64,000 nucleotides of DNA from Batillaria attramentaria (taxonomy: Eukaryota; Mollusca; Gastropoda; Batillariidae). A program made the translations under genes and the position numbers. The notes below the pieces were generated by a model. It was not told where the DNA came from, made no database searches, and worked only from the letters and a program-made list of their open reading frames with translations. The first letter of the stretch is position 1. The number at the start of each line of letters is the position of its first letter. Of the stretch, positions 1 to 10,067 are shown in pieces. The stretch lies in assembly GCA_018292915.2 (NCBI GenBank), contig JACVVK020000201.1, positions 620,001-684,000 of the forward strand, given 5' to 3'.

Positions 1-36
<36 letters not shown>

Positions 37-37
37 C
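1..37. repeat. (TC)n-(AC)n compound microsatellite
   Basis: A short TC run passes directly into an AC run at the left edge of the window, so its true length is unknown. It lies about 170 bp upstream of the TATA-like box of the bHLH gene. Confidence 0.95.
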
Positions 38-208
38 GAGTTTCTACACTACTACTACTATACTACTATTCGCGTGCGCTTTACTCACACACGCTGATCG
101 CGCCTCTAACTACCCCCTTCACCCTCTCCCTCCCCCTCCCCTTGCCTGCTCCATCGCTCCCCGCCCCCTCCACCACCCTCTCCCAGCAGGACAGGAGGGA
201 AGAGGGAG

Positions 209-215
209 TATAAAG
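209..215 (+). promoter_or_regulatory. TATA-like box, probable promoter of the bHLH gene
   Basis: TATAAAG follows a C-rich and purine-rich stretch, about 560 bp upstream of the chosen ATG at 771. A start site some 25-30 bp downstream would give a 5' UTR of about 530 bp. A CAGCTG E-box (253-258) lies just inside that putative transcript and could allow bHLH feedback. Motif match only; no initiator could be fixed. Confidence 0.45.
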
Positions 216-770
216 CTTGCAGGTAGGTATTTTGTGTGGCCATGCACTCGCTCAGCTGTAGTAAAGACAGAGGTAGAGTTAGAGGCGGTGACACTACGCT
301 ACAGAAAAGGCCGACCAACTTGTTACGCGACGGGACAGGAAGAGATACTAGAGAGAGGGGGAGTGAAAAGGGCCGACGAGTATCTCGCGGAACTTTGTAT
401 GCGCAAGAACTGCGAGGATAAAAGGCGCGTTGGGAGACTGGTGATACAAAAGGACTACCAGAATCAAGGGACACACTCCTCGTTTTTCTTTCCAGCAGAC
501 TTCATTCATGGTTTGAGTGGAATTCTGTTGGAAATCGGCACCGAGGAGTTTCGTGTTTACATTGTGAGAGACCTTACAATGTACACTCGTACATGACATT
601 ATAGTCTGCTATTTTTTTTTCTGATATTCGGAATTGGCTGAGATTCTCAAGATGTAACTCAGTTGGCCATTTCTGATGGCCGGCCGTTGTGGACCGTTCT
701 GTGGACGAACAAATTGACTCTTTTATCAAAGACGTTTGTGAAGTCTGTGTTCACCCAAAGAACAGCAGCA

Positions 771-1529
771 ATGGAGTATGTACAGAATGACCCCGGCACC
801 TCTGGAACACAGCAACCAAGCGATTTTCCAGACAGGGCCATGAACGACCCCATGGCGTCAACATCGTCCTGCAGTAGTTCACCGACCTCTAGCGTGGAAG
901 ACATGAGCGTTTCCGAAACCGAATCTCAGACTGTGCCATCGTCCAGGCGTCACTGCGACAAGTACAACTTGAGGAGAAGTTCTCTCCGCGTGCGGGCACA
1001 GACAGAGCAGAAGACTCGCCAGCCGAAAGAGAGGAAACCGAAGAGTCGGCCTCCTCCACTCAGCAAGTACAGACGGCGCTCGGCCAACGCTCGCGAACGG
1101 TGCCGCATGCAGGAGATGAACGAGGCGTTTGAGGACCTGAAGAAGGCCTTGCCCCAGGCCGGCCTGGAGGCTTCAGGCGGCGAGGTAAACCCCAAGTGTA
1201 AGGGTCAACCGACCAAAATCACCGTCCTCCGCCTGGCCATCAACTACATCAACGCACTCAGCGACATCCTGGGATACCACAGCGACGGCGACGTCATGAG
1301 CGACGACCTCGGCTCCGACGCCGCGTCCACCAGCACGAACTGCACGACGAGCGGGTCGGGCGATGATGAGTCGCTTGTGTCGTCTGACGCCGATACTGGC
1401 GTGTCGGACCTCGAGTTCTTCGCTCCTGACCTGGTGCCCGATTTCCCGCCAGGCTTCGAGGCCGACCTTGGTGTCACGCTGAGTCCCGAGGAGGAGATGT
1501 GCTTAGAACTTGTGGCCAGTGTGTTGTGA
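771..1529 (+). CDS. delilah-like bHLH transcription factor, single exon
   Basis: A complete 252-residue reading frame. The upstream in-frame extension to 663 lacks an ATG, so I start at the ATG at 771, which has G at -3 and G at +4. A Ser/Thr-rich N-terminus (about 1-60) and a basic linker (60-99) precede the bHLH domain (about 100-168). The basic region reads RRRSANARERCRM, with the DNA-contacting Glu109, Arg110 and Arg112, followed by helix 1 (MNEAFEDLKKALP), a long loop of roughly 20 residues, and helix 2 (TKITVLRLAINYINAL). The KYRRxxANARER start, the long loop and TKITxLRLAxxYI recall insect Delilah/Taxi, a factor of muscle-attachment and epidermal cells. The Asp/Glu-rich tail ending in LELVASVL could be an activation region. 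It would act as a nuclear, E-box-binding dimer. No intron is needed. Another Atonal-superfamily assignment is possible; the bHLH call itself is firm. Confidence 0.85.
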   Translation: MEYVQNDPGTSGTQQPSDFPDRAMNDPMASTSSCSSSPTSSVEDMSVSETESQTVPSSRRHCDKYNLRRSSLRVRAQTEQKTRQPKERKPKSRPPPLSKYRRRSANARERCRMQEMNEAFEDLKKALPQAGLEASGGEVNPKCKGQPTKITVLRLAINYINALSDILGYHSDGDVMSDDLGSDAASTSTNCTTSGSGDDESLVSSDADTGVSDLEFFAPDLVPDFPPGFEADLGVTLSPEEEMCLELVASVL

Positions 1530-1669
1530 GACAGAGAGTAGGGGGACGTGTCTTGTTTGTCATTCATCACTTAATTTTATAAGACATCAAACTCATCTTC
1601 AAGATACATGCAAGTACTGACTTTCGTTTTTTTCAAGACTTACCTCGTAAATGCCTTTGTGTTTATGTA

Positions 1670-1675
1670 AATAAA
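1670..1675 (+). other. poly(A) signal AATAAA of the bHLH gene
   Basis: AATAAA about 140 bp after the stop codon, followed by AT-rich sequence. It would give a short 3' UTR of about 160 nt. Confidence 0.5.
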
Positions 1676-2188
1676 CAAGTAAATAATAATGTTCAGGATA
1701 TCACAAGTCTCACCATCCGATCAGCGGACCAACATCTAGATTATTCATCAACTTATTTTGTTGTCAGAGATTTCATCATCACGCCAACAAGAGACACTGC
1801 TTTCATCGCCACTGGACTGTTATGAATACAAGACTGACCATCGAACATTTTCACGTTGAATAGCAGTCTCTGACAAGTTTCCTTACATGTGTAATAACAT
1901 GCGTTGTATCAACACGACGGAAGTGTGACTGCATCGCAATTAACGCTTGAACGGTGTGATTGGTTGCGAGCTTACAGCGTGAATGACGTTCACAGTGCAT
2001 AATTTAAATGAAAGATTAAGTGGTGATCATTGGTTTACTATCTAGAGCTACGAGAACATTCAGCCAACACATCGTGCGATTGTATGATCTATGCCAAATA
2101 AGGACACACGGATGTTCGAAGACTTTCTACTGACCTTCATATACAAGGACACGGACACTGATGTTTTCACCGAAGCCTCTTTTTGCGC

Positions 2189-2259
2189 GCAGCTTTCTCT
2201 GACATTGCAGTGGTGCGCAATTTCCTAAGTGCGTTACTACAAATAGGAAAGCAACAGAG
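2189..2259 (+). repeat. 71-bp direct repeat, copy A
   Basis: Starts GCAGCTTTCTCTGACA and contains GCGCAATTTCCTAAGTGCG. It matches 3343-3413 at about 64 of 71 positions by eye, in the same orientation. The two copies flank about 1.08 kb. Confidence 0.85.
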
Positions 2260-2922
2260 CTACACTAGATAATGACCGTTTTTTTTTTTCTTAAAGAAAA
2301 AGCAACCCTACTTTCCTATTCCTGTCCTCCTATTCTCTCTATCATTTAATCTCGCTGGTTCTTTTACATAAACACTGCTGTGCTACGTCACTTTGACTAT
2401 GAAACACCGCTGTTGGGGCCGGGGGGGAGGGGGGCGGGGGGCGTAGACGACTAACGTCACCTAGAAAAGGGCATAACAGCTATGGATTGGATATATGTTC
2501 ATAGCCCCTTCTTCCATATTGACGGTTAGAGATTTCTCGAGCGTGCTTCGAGACCATCGCGAGTTCCTGAATTTTGTCTTCAGTGTGTCAGTGGGCGCAG
2601 GTTTTGTGTGCAAACTCAGATTCACCTAAAGATTGTTGATCCTGACTTTAGAATCGTTTTTGTGACGTCTCCTCATTAATGTGAGTTACGAGTGATAGCA
2701 TCTTTAGGACGAAAACCACCGTGAAAGATTACAACCGGCACGTTTCGCTTGCCTGATTCTGATGTGCTTTTAATCCCAGCTGGTTTTGTGAAACTTACGT
2801 AGATACATGATCGTAAACTTCTACCGGGTTTGTTTAACCCTGCGTACTAGATAAACGAACTGCGGTACATGGACACAAGCTTTTGAGCTCCTACCGTCAT
2901 CTAGAAAATAAACGGCCCAAAC

Positions 2923-3026
2923 GCCATAGGCTTGACTGGCGCTTAGAACCCTTTTCCGGATGACACACAGCTCCGCCATGGGCCTGACTGGCGTTTAGAA
3001 CCCTTTTCAAGATGACGTACAGCTCC
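2923..3026 (+). repeat. 52-bp tandem duplication
   Basis: Two adjacent diverged 52-bp units (2923-2974 and 2975-3026). Each begins GCCAT, contains GACTGGCG and TTAGAACCCTTTTC, and ends ACAGCTCC. Confidence 0.85.
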
Positions 3027-3342
3027 GTAACAACATCCGAGGCACCTGTATAAGGTAATGACCTGGGCCCGTATGTAAAACTCGAGGTTCCACGGCTACG
3101 GGCCTAACTCAGACTAGGACAAAAGAAACCCCAAAACAAAATTAAATAAGAAAGGAAGCGAAGAAAGACAGACAAAAATCCTTCTATAACGGCATGGGCA
3201 TCTTGCTGGAATGGACCCGTTTCCCGAGTTAAAACAAAAAACAACGGAAAATATAACCCTAGAGCTAGTTTAGTTCGAGGTTAGACTCTAACCCGGGGCT
3301 AAACTCCCTAACCCCGACTTTTACATGCGGGCCCTCGTCTAG

Positions 3343-3413
3343 GCAGCTTTCTCTGACAATGCAATAGTGCGCAATTTCCTAAGTGCGTTACCACAAACAG
3401 AAAAGCAACAGAA
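3343..3413 (+). repeat. 71-bp direct repeat, copy B
   Basis: Second copy of the repeat at 2189-2259, about 90 percent identical by eye. Confidence 0.85.
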
Positions 3414-4199
3414 CCTTGTATTCTGTTCCCGAATGTTCTACGTATACACGCCCTTAATGGTCTGCAATCTCAACAAAATGCCGCAAACATTGTGTTTTGT
3501 AAAACTGCGACTCCTGCGACTGCGCATACTGCAGGCTACTCTGACACCGTTGAACAGTTTTCAGGCTTATGAAACCAGAGCGTGAGTTTGCGGTGACTTC
3601 ATTGTGCTTTTGGTCAGTGAGCAAGACACACCGCTACAGCGCCAAACTGTGAACTTTCTCGGTCAGTGTCAGAACGCAAACTGAGCTGTGAAATCATCAT
3701 CATTAGCTTGCTTTACGTCCTATGGCTTTTGGCCCTTAAGGACAAGTTGTTCCTGGCGTGTGTCTTTGGCTGCTTGGCTAGGCGAGTGTCTTTGGGGTGT
3801 GTGAGGGCTGCTTTGCTAAGCTTTGGGCAACGTCAGAGGGTCTCTGCTTGGCTACCGAATGCCTGGTCTGGGTTTGTTTTTCAGTGCCTCAGTCTGTTCT
3901 GTCATCCGTACTTTTGCCTTTTAGATTATCACTGGGGTGTCCCCTCGCTTTCTGGTTTCAAAACCATTTTGTCAGATCTGATCTGACGAGCGCGTCGGCC
4001 AGGGTTCTCATTGGCCTATCACCTAGGGCTTGGTGTGGCCTGAGGAAGTCTACCGTCTTCAGTGAGTATCTGTCTCTCAGGTCCCAGACCGGCTGGAGGC
4101 TGGTGGGCAGGCCATCACAACCGGTTACAATGTGGCGGACGTCTGGGGGCTGCCCACACTGGCAGCTGTGAAATCAGGCTGCCCTTGACTTTTATACGG

Positions 4200-4223
4200 T
4201 TTCAGGGGCCCGGGCCCCTGAAA
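4200..4223. repeat. 24-bp perfect palindrome
   Basis: TTTCAGGGGCCC followed at once by its exact reverse complement, centred on a CCCGGG. There is no loop, so it could form a cruciform. No role is evident. Confidence 0.9.
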
Positions 4224-4670
4224 ACTCTGTACCTGTGACTTAGTTGACTGTGCGTTTTGCAAAGTCGGATAGTTTTTTTGTTTTTTGTTTTTTTTTTTGT
4301 TTAAAACACTGTGAGTGGCTTTTTATTGGGATTGCAGACCTTTAAACCCACTGTGTAACGAGAAACTGCTTTGCGGTTTGAAAATTGCATTCTGTAGACT
4401 GGGATACATTAATGTTTACCACAGAATTCATGGATTTTTTGTGCTTCAAGTTTGAAAATATTTGTCGCAAGTAATTCATCATTCATTCATTGTTCCGAAG
4501 GCAAGCTGACATGGACCAGTGTCACGGTTTATTTTTCTATATGAGTATGTGAACAATGCTGTTCGTTTGCTGTTTAATATTATTTTGTTGTGATATACGG
4601 GTCTCTCGATTTGCAGATTTATTGTTGTCGTTGAATATATTTTTGTACATTCTGACTGTGTCGCATGTAA

Positions 4671-4673
<3 letters not shown>

Positions 4674-4754
<81 letters not shown>

Positions 4755-4757
4755 GAC

Positions 4758-4814
<57 letters not shown>
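4674..4814. repeat. (GT)n microsatellite, interrupted
   Basis: About 140 bp of alternating GT, broken once near 4751-4758 by CAGTGACG and decaying at its right end into GCGC and GTTT steps. The Cys-Val and Thr-His reading frames across it are artefacts. Confidence 0.97.
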
Positions 4815-4817
<3 letters not shown>

Positions 4818-5743
4818 TGTGTTTGTGTTTGTGTGTTTGTAAAAGGAGCTTATCCACTTTTATTTGTCGGCGAAAATTAGCCCCGCCCGTTTCAAATCCT
4901 TCGCGTGGGCCTGAGTAGTATCCTGGTGTACCACGCGTAGGGGGGCGCAAAGTTTTTTTTATTGTTTTCCTGCAAAACAAATACCCCAGGACCAGCGATG
5001 TAATGGAATGAAGTTTCAGCCCCCGCCGACCAGCACCGCCACGCATGCATCAACACCATTTTCAAGTCTCGACTGCCCTTTTATCATTTCACGTTTCTTT
5101 AACAAGCTGATTTCTCGAACACCTTCATTTTGGCGTCTGTTTGACGAGCAAGCACACGCCTTTGAAGCTTGTGTCGTATGCGGGCCATACCATTGTTGAA
5201 CCAGAGGACAAACACCTCAGTGCTTGGCGTTCACCTTGCACGTAGAGCGAGAATGAAAAACAAGCAGGAAAAAAAAATCTAACCTCAACTACCAAAAAAA
5301 GGACCTTAGCGATTGTCAAACCCATGGGGCATAGCGCCTTTTCCCAGATGTCTTTAGAGATAACCGCGTGGTAAGATCGCGTGCAGAGCCTCAAAAAGTC
5401 TTTTCCTTATGTTAACAGAGAATAAGACTTTTATTAGCTAGGTACTCAGAAGGAACTTTTACCCAAGGCTTGAGATAAGAAAAGAAGCTAGATTGGATTT
5501 AACACTTCACATAAAAAAATAGTTTACATTGTGACCTGAAAGACAGGGGTTCTTGTCAAATAGCGAAATGCTTAAAAAAACCCACACAAAACAAAAACCA
5601 ACTGTTTGTTCAACTTTAAAAAAAAGTGTGTGCTTGGCTACCCAAGCTCCCCTTCATTACATCGTGACAAGGAAGAAAGGCGTTTCAGTCAAAAACTTGG
5701 GAATAGCAAAATGTTTATAAAACGTTGTTTGGTTAATTTCAAA

Positions 5744-5748
<5 letters not shown>
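4815..5748. other. noncoding, nothing recognised
   Basis: No coding signal, RNA gene or repeat family was recognised here. Confidence 0.6.
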
Positions 5749-5812
<64 letters not shown>

Positions 5813-5830
5813 GGTGTGTATGCGCGCGCA
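5749..5830. repeat. (GT)n microsatellite with CG steps
   Basis: A GT run of about 50 bp passes into GCGCGCGTG and a second GCGCGC, an alternating purine-pyrimidine tract of the Z-DNA-prone kind. Confidence 0.95.
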
Positions 5831-6287
5831 GGGGCGACCACTGAAGTACGAGATTACTGAATTTTCAAACACGGACATCCACACACAATGCAGAGTGAGA
5901 CAGAGTTATGCTCGTTTAAAGACCTCGTTTGCAAAAGTGAAACACCAGTTACTTAAATTCTCGTCTCCTGCAGCACTTGTTCCGTGTTTGTGTTGCTAAC
6001 GACCAAATTATTGTGCTCGGCAAGTGTTAAAAAAGGCTTAAGTGGATTTGAGAAAGGACCCGTTCCCGTGTCGAAACAGGGCGTATACTTGTTGCCACTA
6101 CAGAAAACATTTATTCCAGACACGGTTTCAGATTTTTTTACCTGTTCTCGTCAAAACAAAAGCAACTACTAAATCCAGCACAAACACAGTCGCTTAAATT
6201 TCGATTTCATTTTAAGTGTTTTGCAAAGCAGGCAATGAATAAACGTCAGTTATTAGACAGCTGTACCTTTATGTTGGCACCTTCAAC
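5831..6287. other. noncoding, nothing recognised
   Basis: AT-rich spacer between two microsatellites without a supported feature. Confidence 0.6.
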
Positions 6288-6327
6288 AACCCCCCCCCCC
6301 CCCATCTCCCCTTCCTTTTGTCTCTAT

Positions 6328-6389
<62 letters not shown>

Positions 6390-6464
6390 ACACCACACCA
6401 GCAACAACAAAACAAAAACAGAAACAGAACCCCCCCCCCCCAAAAAAAAAAAAAAAAAAAAAAA
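6288..6464. repeat. compound C-run, (CA)n and C/A-run tract
   Basis: A C homopolymer (about 6291-6303), a CA run (6332-6388), then a C run followed by a long A run (6429-6464). Low-complexity DNA; reading frames across it are not genes. Confidence 0.95.
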
Positions 6465-6644
6465 CCCACAAAAAACATCATTTTTGCTTGACTGAGGAAA
6501 TGCGACAGATCTACACACAAATATGTGTATAAAAAATTCTCCTCCATATCATCTCCTTCACTCTACTTCTGTCTTCCTGCTTCTTTTTCTACACCTTAAT
6601 GTAAATGTGCTCTCCGTACAGCCCGTGTCTTCTCCTCTCATATA

Positions 6645-6799
6645 CATACATACATACATACAAAAACCTCTCCTGTACATGCAAACACCCCCTTCCCCAA
6701 ACAACAACAACAACAAGAAGAAAAAAAATAAAAAGAAACAAAAACAAAAAAAACAACAACAAAAAAACCAAAAAAACAACAACAAAAAAACAAAAAAAC

Positions 6800-6866
<67 letters not shown>

Positions 6867-6960
6867 ACAACAACAACAACAAACACACAAAAACCCCAAA
6901 CCAACCAAACAAAAATAACAAAAAACAAAACAAAACAAAAAACCCAAAACAAAACAAGAA
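6645..6960. repeat. A/C-rich compound low-complexity tract
   Basis: An ATAC run (about 6645-6662), AAC and AAAAC runs, a CA run of about 60 bp (6801-6862), then more CAA and AAAAC. The plus strand is almost free of G, a strong strand asymmetry. Confidence 0.95.
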
Positions 6961-7663
6961 ACTCTGACTTTCATTTTTGCAAAAAGACCCCAGTGGTCAT
7001 ATCAGGCATACACAATAAACATAATGGAATCATTCCTGCTTACGCGAAAAACTCTCAGAGTAAATCTGTTACCCGTCACACACCCTGTTCTTTAGGTCAT
7101 CACCTAGATGACGCCTCTGAAGAAGATCTCCTACTTTTGCAATACGGATGACAGCCGACGGTGACACAACACGCAGAAAAGTGAAGAATCCTCGTCGGAC
7201 CTCTGGCTGTCAGTGTGATGAATAGAATGAGAGCTAGCGATGACAGGACAGCTCACCCATCCGGAGCAGTCGCTTCCTCATGGAAATAATCCCAGACGGG
7301 GCAGATTTAGGGCTAGCCTGCTGTCCAGTAATAGTAACAGTAACAGCAGGGACACGTGCACAAAGTGTAGTGACAAGCTCAGGACAGCGCTCTATACGTC
7401 TTCAGTGTAATGCAGGGTTAGAGGGCACTGATTCACTACTGGAGGGGATGGAGGAGGAGTGGTGGGGTGGTGGGGAGGGTACGTTGGGGACGGTGCTTTA
7501 TTCCATTTTTGTTTTACATAACAATTTCATAATGTACAAGTTTCAGTAAAATGTCTTTATTTACACACAACAAGAGATCTCATTGTAGAAATGTTTGTGT
7601 GTAAATAATTGCAATAAGCTGTTGACTATATTAAGTTTTTTTTTCTTTCTGTTTTTTCCCCCT
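6961..7663. other. noncoding, nothing recognised
   Basis: No supported gene. It includes a purine-rich GGA/GGT stretch near 7440-7485 and ends at the AG microsatellite that borders the LTR element. Confidence 0.6.
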
Positions 7664-7709
7664 GAGAGAGAGAGAGAGAGAGAGAGAGATGGATGATGAT
7701 GATGATGAT
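7664..7709. repeat. (GA)n-(GAT)n microsatellite at the insertion site
   Basis: An AG run followed by GAT repeats. The last five bases, ATGAT, form the left target-site duplication of the LTR retrotransposon, so the element inserted into the GAT repeat. Confidence 0.93.
7705..7709. repeat. left target-site duplication ATGAT
   Basis: ATGAT directly before the TG start of the left LTR. It is repeated exactly at 16727-16731 directly after the CA end of the right LTR. Five bp is a usual duplication length for Ty3/gypsy-type integrases. Confidence 0.9.
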
Positions 7710-8283
7710 TGTCGCGGTGTGTTGCGTGTTGTCTGTGTGTGTGTGTTTGGGGGTGGTTTCGGGTCTTGGTTGGTAATGTGTCACCTTAGTATGAGTCCCA
7801 CTCCCCGCTATCTTTTCCCAGTGTGGTTATTTCTCGTGCGGTGCGTGTTGCACGCTTTTGGCGGGCATGGGGTGCCTCCGATTTCGTGAACACGGGTCGC
7901 AGGTGTTCATGCGGGTTGTCAGGCCGGGGCAGAACATGTTCGAGAGCTCTACAGTACAGGTAGCTTCAACATTGAGGCTCGCAGTTGTGGTCGCCATTTT
8001 TGGGACCCGTTGTAATATTGATACACTTATGTGTTGCGGGAAATACACCAGGGGAAGTCTTCGTCCTTCCATGTAAGTATTCATCTTTCATCGTCTGTCT
8101 GTTTCTGGTTAGGTCTTTGTGTGTAGTTAGTGGGGGGGGGGGGGGGGGGCGAGTTGGTTAGTCATAGGTTCACCGCTGTTTCACTATCATGCCATGTGTT
8201 TTGTCCCTTATCCGGTCATTTCCCCCTTTTCGTTAATTCATCTTCATTTTATCATGCCTTCGTGGTCGGTCATGGTTTTCATG

Positions 8284-8290
8284 TATAAAT
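8284..8290 (+). promoter_or_regulatory. TATA-like box in the left LTR
   Basis: TATAAAT within the LTR, upstream of the minisatellite and the AATAAA, where a U3 promoter is expected. The same motif is at 15172-15178 in the right LTR. Positional inference. Confidence 0.4.
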
Positions 8291-8819
8291 CATTGAGACC
8301 AGCATTGTTTCCGTATCATTTTTGGGGTGCTCTTGCTTTCGATGTACTTACCAGTATTTCAATCATGGGGTAATCTTGGCCTTCCAGGCCTGTTTGTGAA
8401 TTTTCTATTTCATGTCATCTTCGACTCGCGAGGCCGGGAGCGACAGTCTTTCCTTCCCGAGTGTTGAGAGTCGTTGCCACCAGAGACTCCCGTACTGTTG
8501 TCGGCTCGTCTGGCCCAGGGAGAAACTAGTGAAGTGCGCCTGACGTTATTATCTCTGCGGCCTTCTTCAGTACTGCTGGGCTGCTTCATCTCCCACCACC
8601 ATCCTCTGCTGGTCGTGATCGTGGTGCGTAAAGCCGGGCGCGGCGGGGGGTTCACATCATCATCCTCGTCAAAGTCAGTCGCCACTGTTGTCGTCGCCCT
8701 CCTCGAGCCTCCGTTCACCATAACTATTGGGCGGAGAGAGGGGCGCAGTGATATTCACGCTACGATCTTCCTCACTCTCTGCGCTCTGTATTCTACGCGC
8801 GGGAGGGAGAAGGGAGAGT

Positions 8820-9337
8820 CCTTCAGTCTTCAGTCTTCGTATCATTCTTCAGTCTTCGTATCATCGTTCTTCAGTCTTCAGTCTTCGTGTCATCGTCCTT
8901 CAGTCTTCGTATCATTCTTCAGTCTTCGTATCATCGTTCTTCAGTCTTCAGTCTTCGTATCATCGTTCTTCAGTCTTCAGTCTTCGTGTCATCGTCCTTC
9001 AGTCTTCGTATCATCGTTCTTCAGTCTTCAGTCTTCGTATCATCGTCTTTCAGTGTTCAGTCTTCGTTCATCGTCTTTCAGTCTTCAGTCTTCGTGTCAT
9101 CGTCCTTCAGTCTTCGTATCATTCTTCAGTCTTCGTATCATCGTTCTTCAGTCTTCAGTCTTCGTGTCATCGTCCTTCAGTCTTCGTATCATTCTTCAGT
9201 CTTCGTATCATCGTTCTTCAGTCTTCAGTCTTCGTATCATCGTCTTTCAGTGTTCAGTCTTCGTTCATCGTCTTTCGGTCTTCAGTCTTCGTTCATCGTC
9301 CTTCGGTCTTCAGTCTTCGTTCTTCGTCCTTCGGTCT
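8820..9337 (+). repeat. LTR minisatellite of TTCAGTCTTCGTATCATCG-type units
   Basis: About 520 bp of interlaced units built from CTTCAGTCTTCGT plus ATCATCGT, GTCATCGT, ATCATT or TCATCGT. The plus strand is pyrimidine-rich and lacks stop codons in all three frames, which creates three overlapping Ser/Phe/Val-rich frames of about 180-310 residues. It lies in the presumed R region, so it would be present at both ends of the element's RNA. Confidence 0.92.
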
Positions 9338-9722
9338 GCGTCCTTCTACAGTGGGCCGCGTTTCACGCTGTCGTCCCTGTCAGCGTTCGCTTCTTGTGTG
9401 TTAGATTAAAGCACGTGCGTAGTTAAGCATATCGATAAAGCGGGACAGGTTAAGGTTACATCCGCTGACAAGTGTGACGCTTAAGTATTTTACAAGTGAT
9501 CCACTTTGTTGTTGTGAATGTCTGTTTATTATTGATAGATTTACCCTTACTTCTTGTAGCCATCTCCCACCTCATCTTCCCATCGCCACCTTCATTACCA
9601 TTAGCTTCATCGTCAACCCCCATCATCGGTATCATCCTCATTGACGTTATCACCCTTTCCGTCTTCATCCGTCACCATCATCATTGGCCTACGCGTCCTT
9701 CGTGTGATAGTGTGGTAGCGTT

Positions 9723-9728
9723 AATAAA
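9723..9728 (+). other. poly(A) signal in the left LTR
   Basis: AATAAA about 115 bp before the LTR end. The equivalent in the right LTR (16611-16616) would end the element's transcript. Confidence 0.55.
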
Positions 9729-9839
9729 AAGCTCTATTGTCGTTCCTCGTGTGTTGTGTCGTTCATCTGTCTCTTTCGGTTCCTGTCTCTTTTGTTGAAA
9801 AGGGATCCCCGACCCAGGAGTGGGTGGGGGACGCGACAA

Positions 9840-9855
9840 TGGTGGAGATGCGGGG
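9840..9855 (+). other. primer binding site, tRNA-Ala type
   Basis: One base after the LTR end comes TGGTGGAGATGC, then GGGG. The first 12 bases are the exact complement of GCATCTCCACCA, the CCA-tailed 3' end of a common animal tRNA-Ala. Beyond that a tRNA-Ala complement would read CGGGG, so one C is missing or the host tRNA differs. The position is canonical for minus-strand priming. Confidence 0.75.
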
Positions 9856-10067
9856 TACTTTATTTTGATCATTTCATCGCTCAGGAACCAGGGGTCGTTT
9901 CGGGGGGAGGGTGTCTTGTCGCTGTTTTGTTGTTCTGTAAAGAGTGTAGTTCCGTGTTCAGCTCGCGAGCGCTCCTAACCCTGTGGACCGACGCTTCAGT
10001 TGAAGGTGAGTACTACTTTTGTTCGTCATTAGGATAGCTGTTTCAGTGCACCGCTTAATCCTCACCG
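9856..10067 (+). other. retrotransposon leader (5' untranslated region)
   Basis: About 210 bp between the primer site and the gag start; a packaging signal would be expected here. A splice-donor-like GGTGAGTACT occurs near 10003-10012, but no suitable acceptor could be assigned and no spliced ORF is evident. Confidence 0.6.

Larger units (their letters stand above)
1676..4673. other. noncoding region downstream of the bHLH gene
   Basis: No convincing coding sequence on either strand. The only structures seen are a 71-bp direct duplication (2189-2259 and 3343-3413), a 52-bp tandem duplication (2923-3026) and a 24-bp palindrome (4200-4223). It may carry regulatory elements of the bHLH gene, but nothing in the sequence shows this. 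Confidence 0.7.
7710..9838 (+). repeat. left (5') LTR, 2129 bp
   Basis: Begins TGTCGCGGTG and ends GACGCGACA. It carries a TATAAAT (8284-8290), an 18-G run (8132-8149), a pyrimidine-rich minisatellite (8820-9337) and an AATAAA (9723-9728). If these are the core promoter and poly(A) signals, U3 is about 0.6 kb, R about 1.4 kb and U5 about 0.1 kb. The LTR is unusually long. Frames open across it come from the minisatellite and are repeated in the right LTR; none resembles a known protein. Confidence 0.96.

Noticed and set aside
663..770. N-terminal 36-residue extension of the bHLH ORF
   Set aside because: The open frame starts with TTG; the first ATG is at 771 in a good context.
4674..4814. 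Long Cys-Val and Thr-His open frames over GT/AC runs, here and at 5749, 6332, 17050, 36979, 37219 and 41168
   Set aside because: They exist because dinucleotide repeats contain no stops. There is no non-repeat coding sequence around them.
8820..9337. Regularly repeated units resembling a CRISPR array
   Set aside because: Units vary, spacers are not unique and the host is an animal. It is an LTR minisatellite.
8474..9409. Frames of 311, 225 and 179 codons in the left LTR, repeated at 15362-16314
   Set aside because: They overlap in all three frames across a stop-free minisatellite in an LTR and carry no domain. Treated as repeat artefacts, noted as a structural finding.
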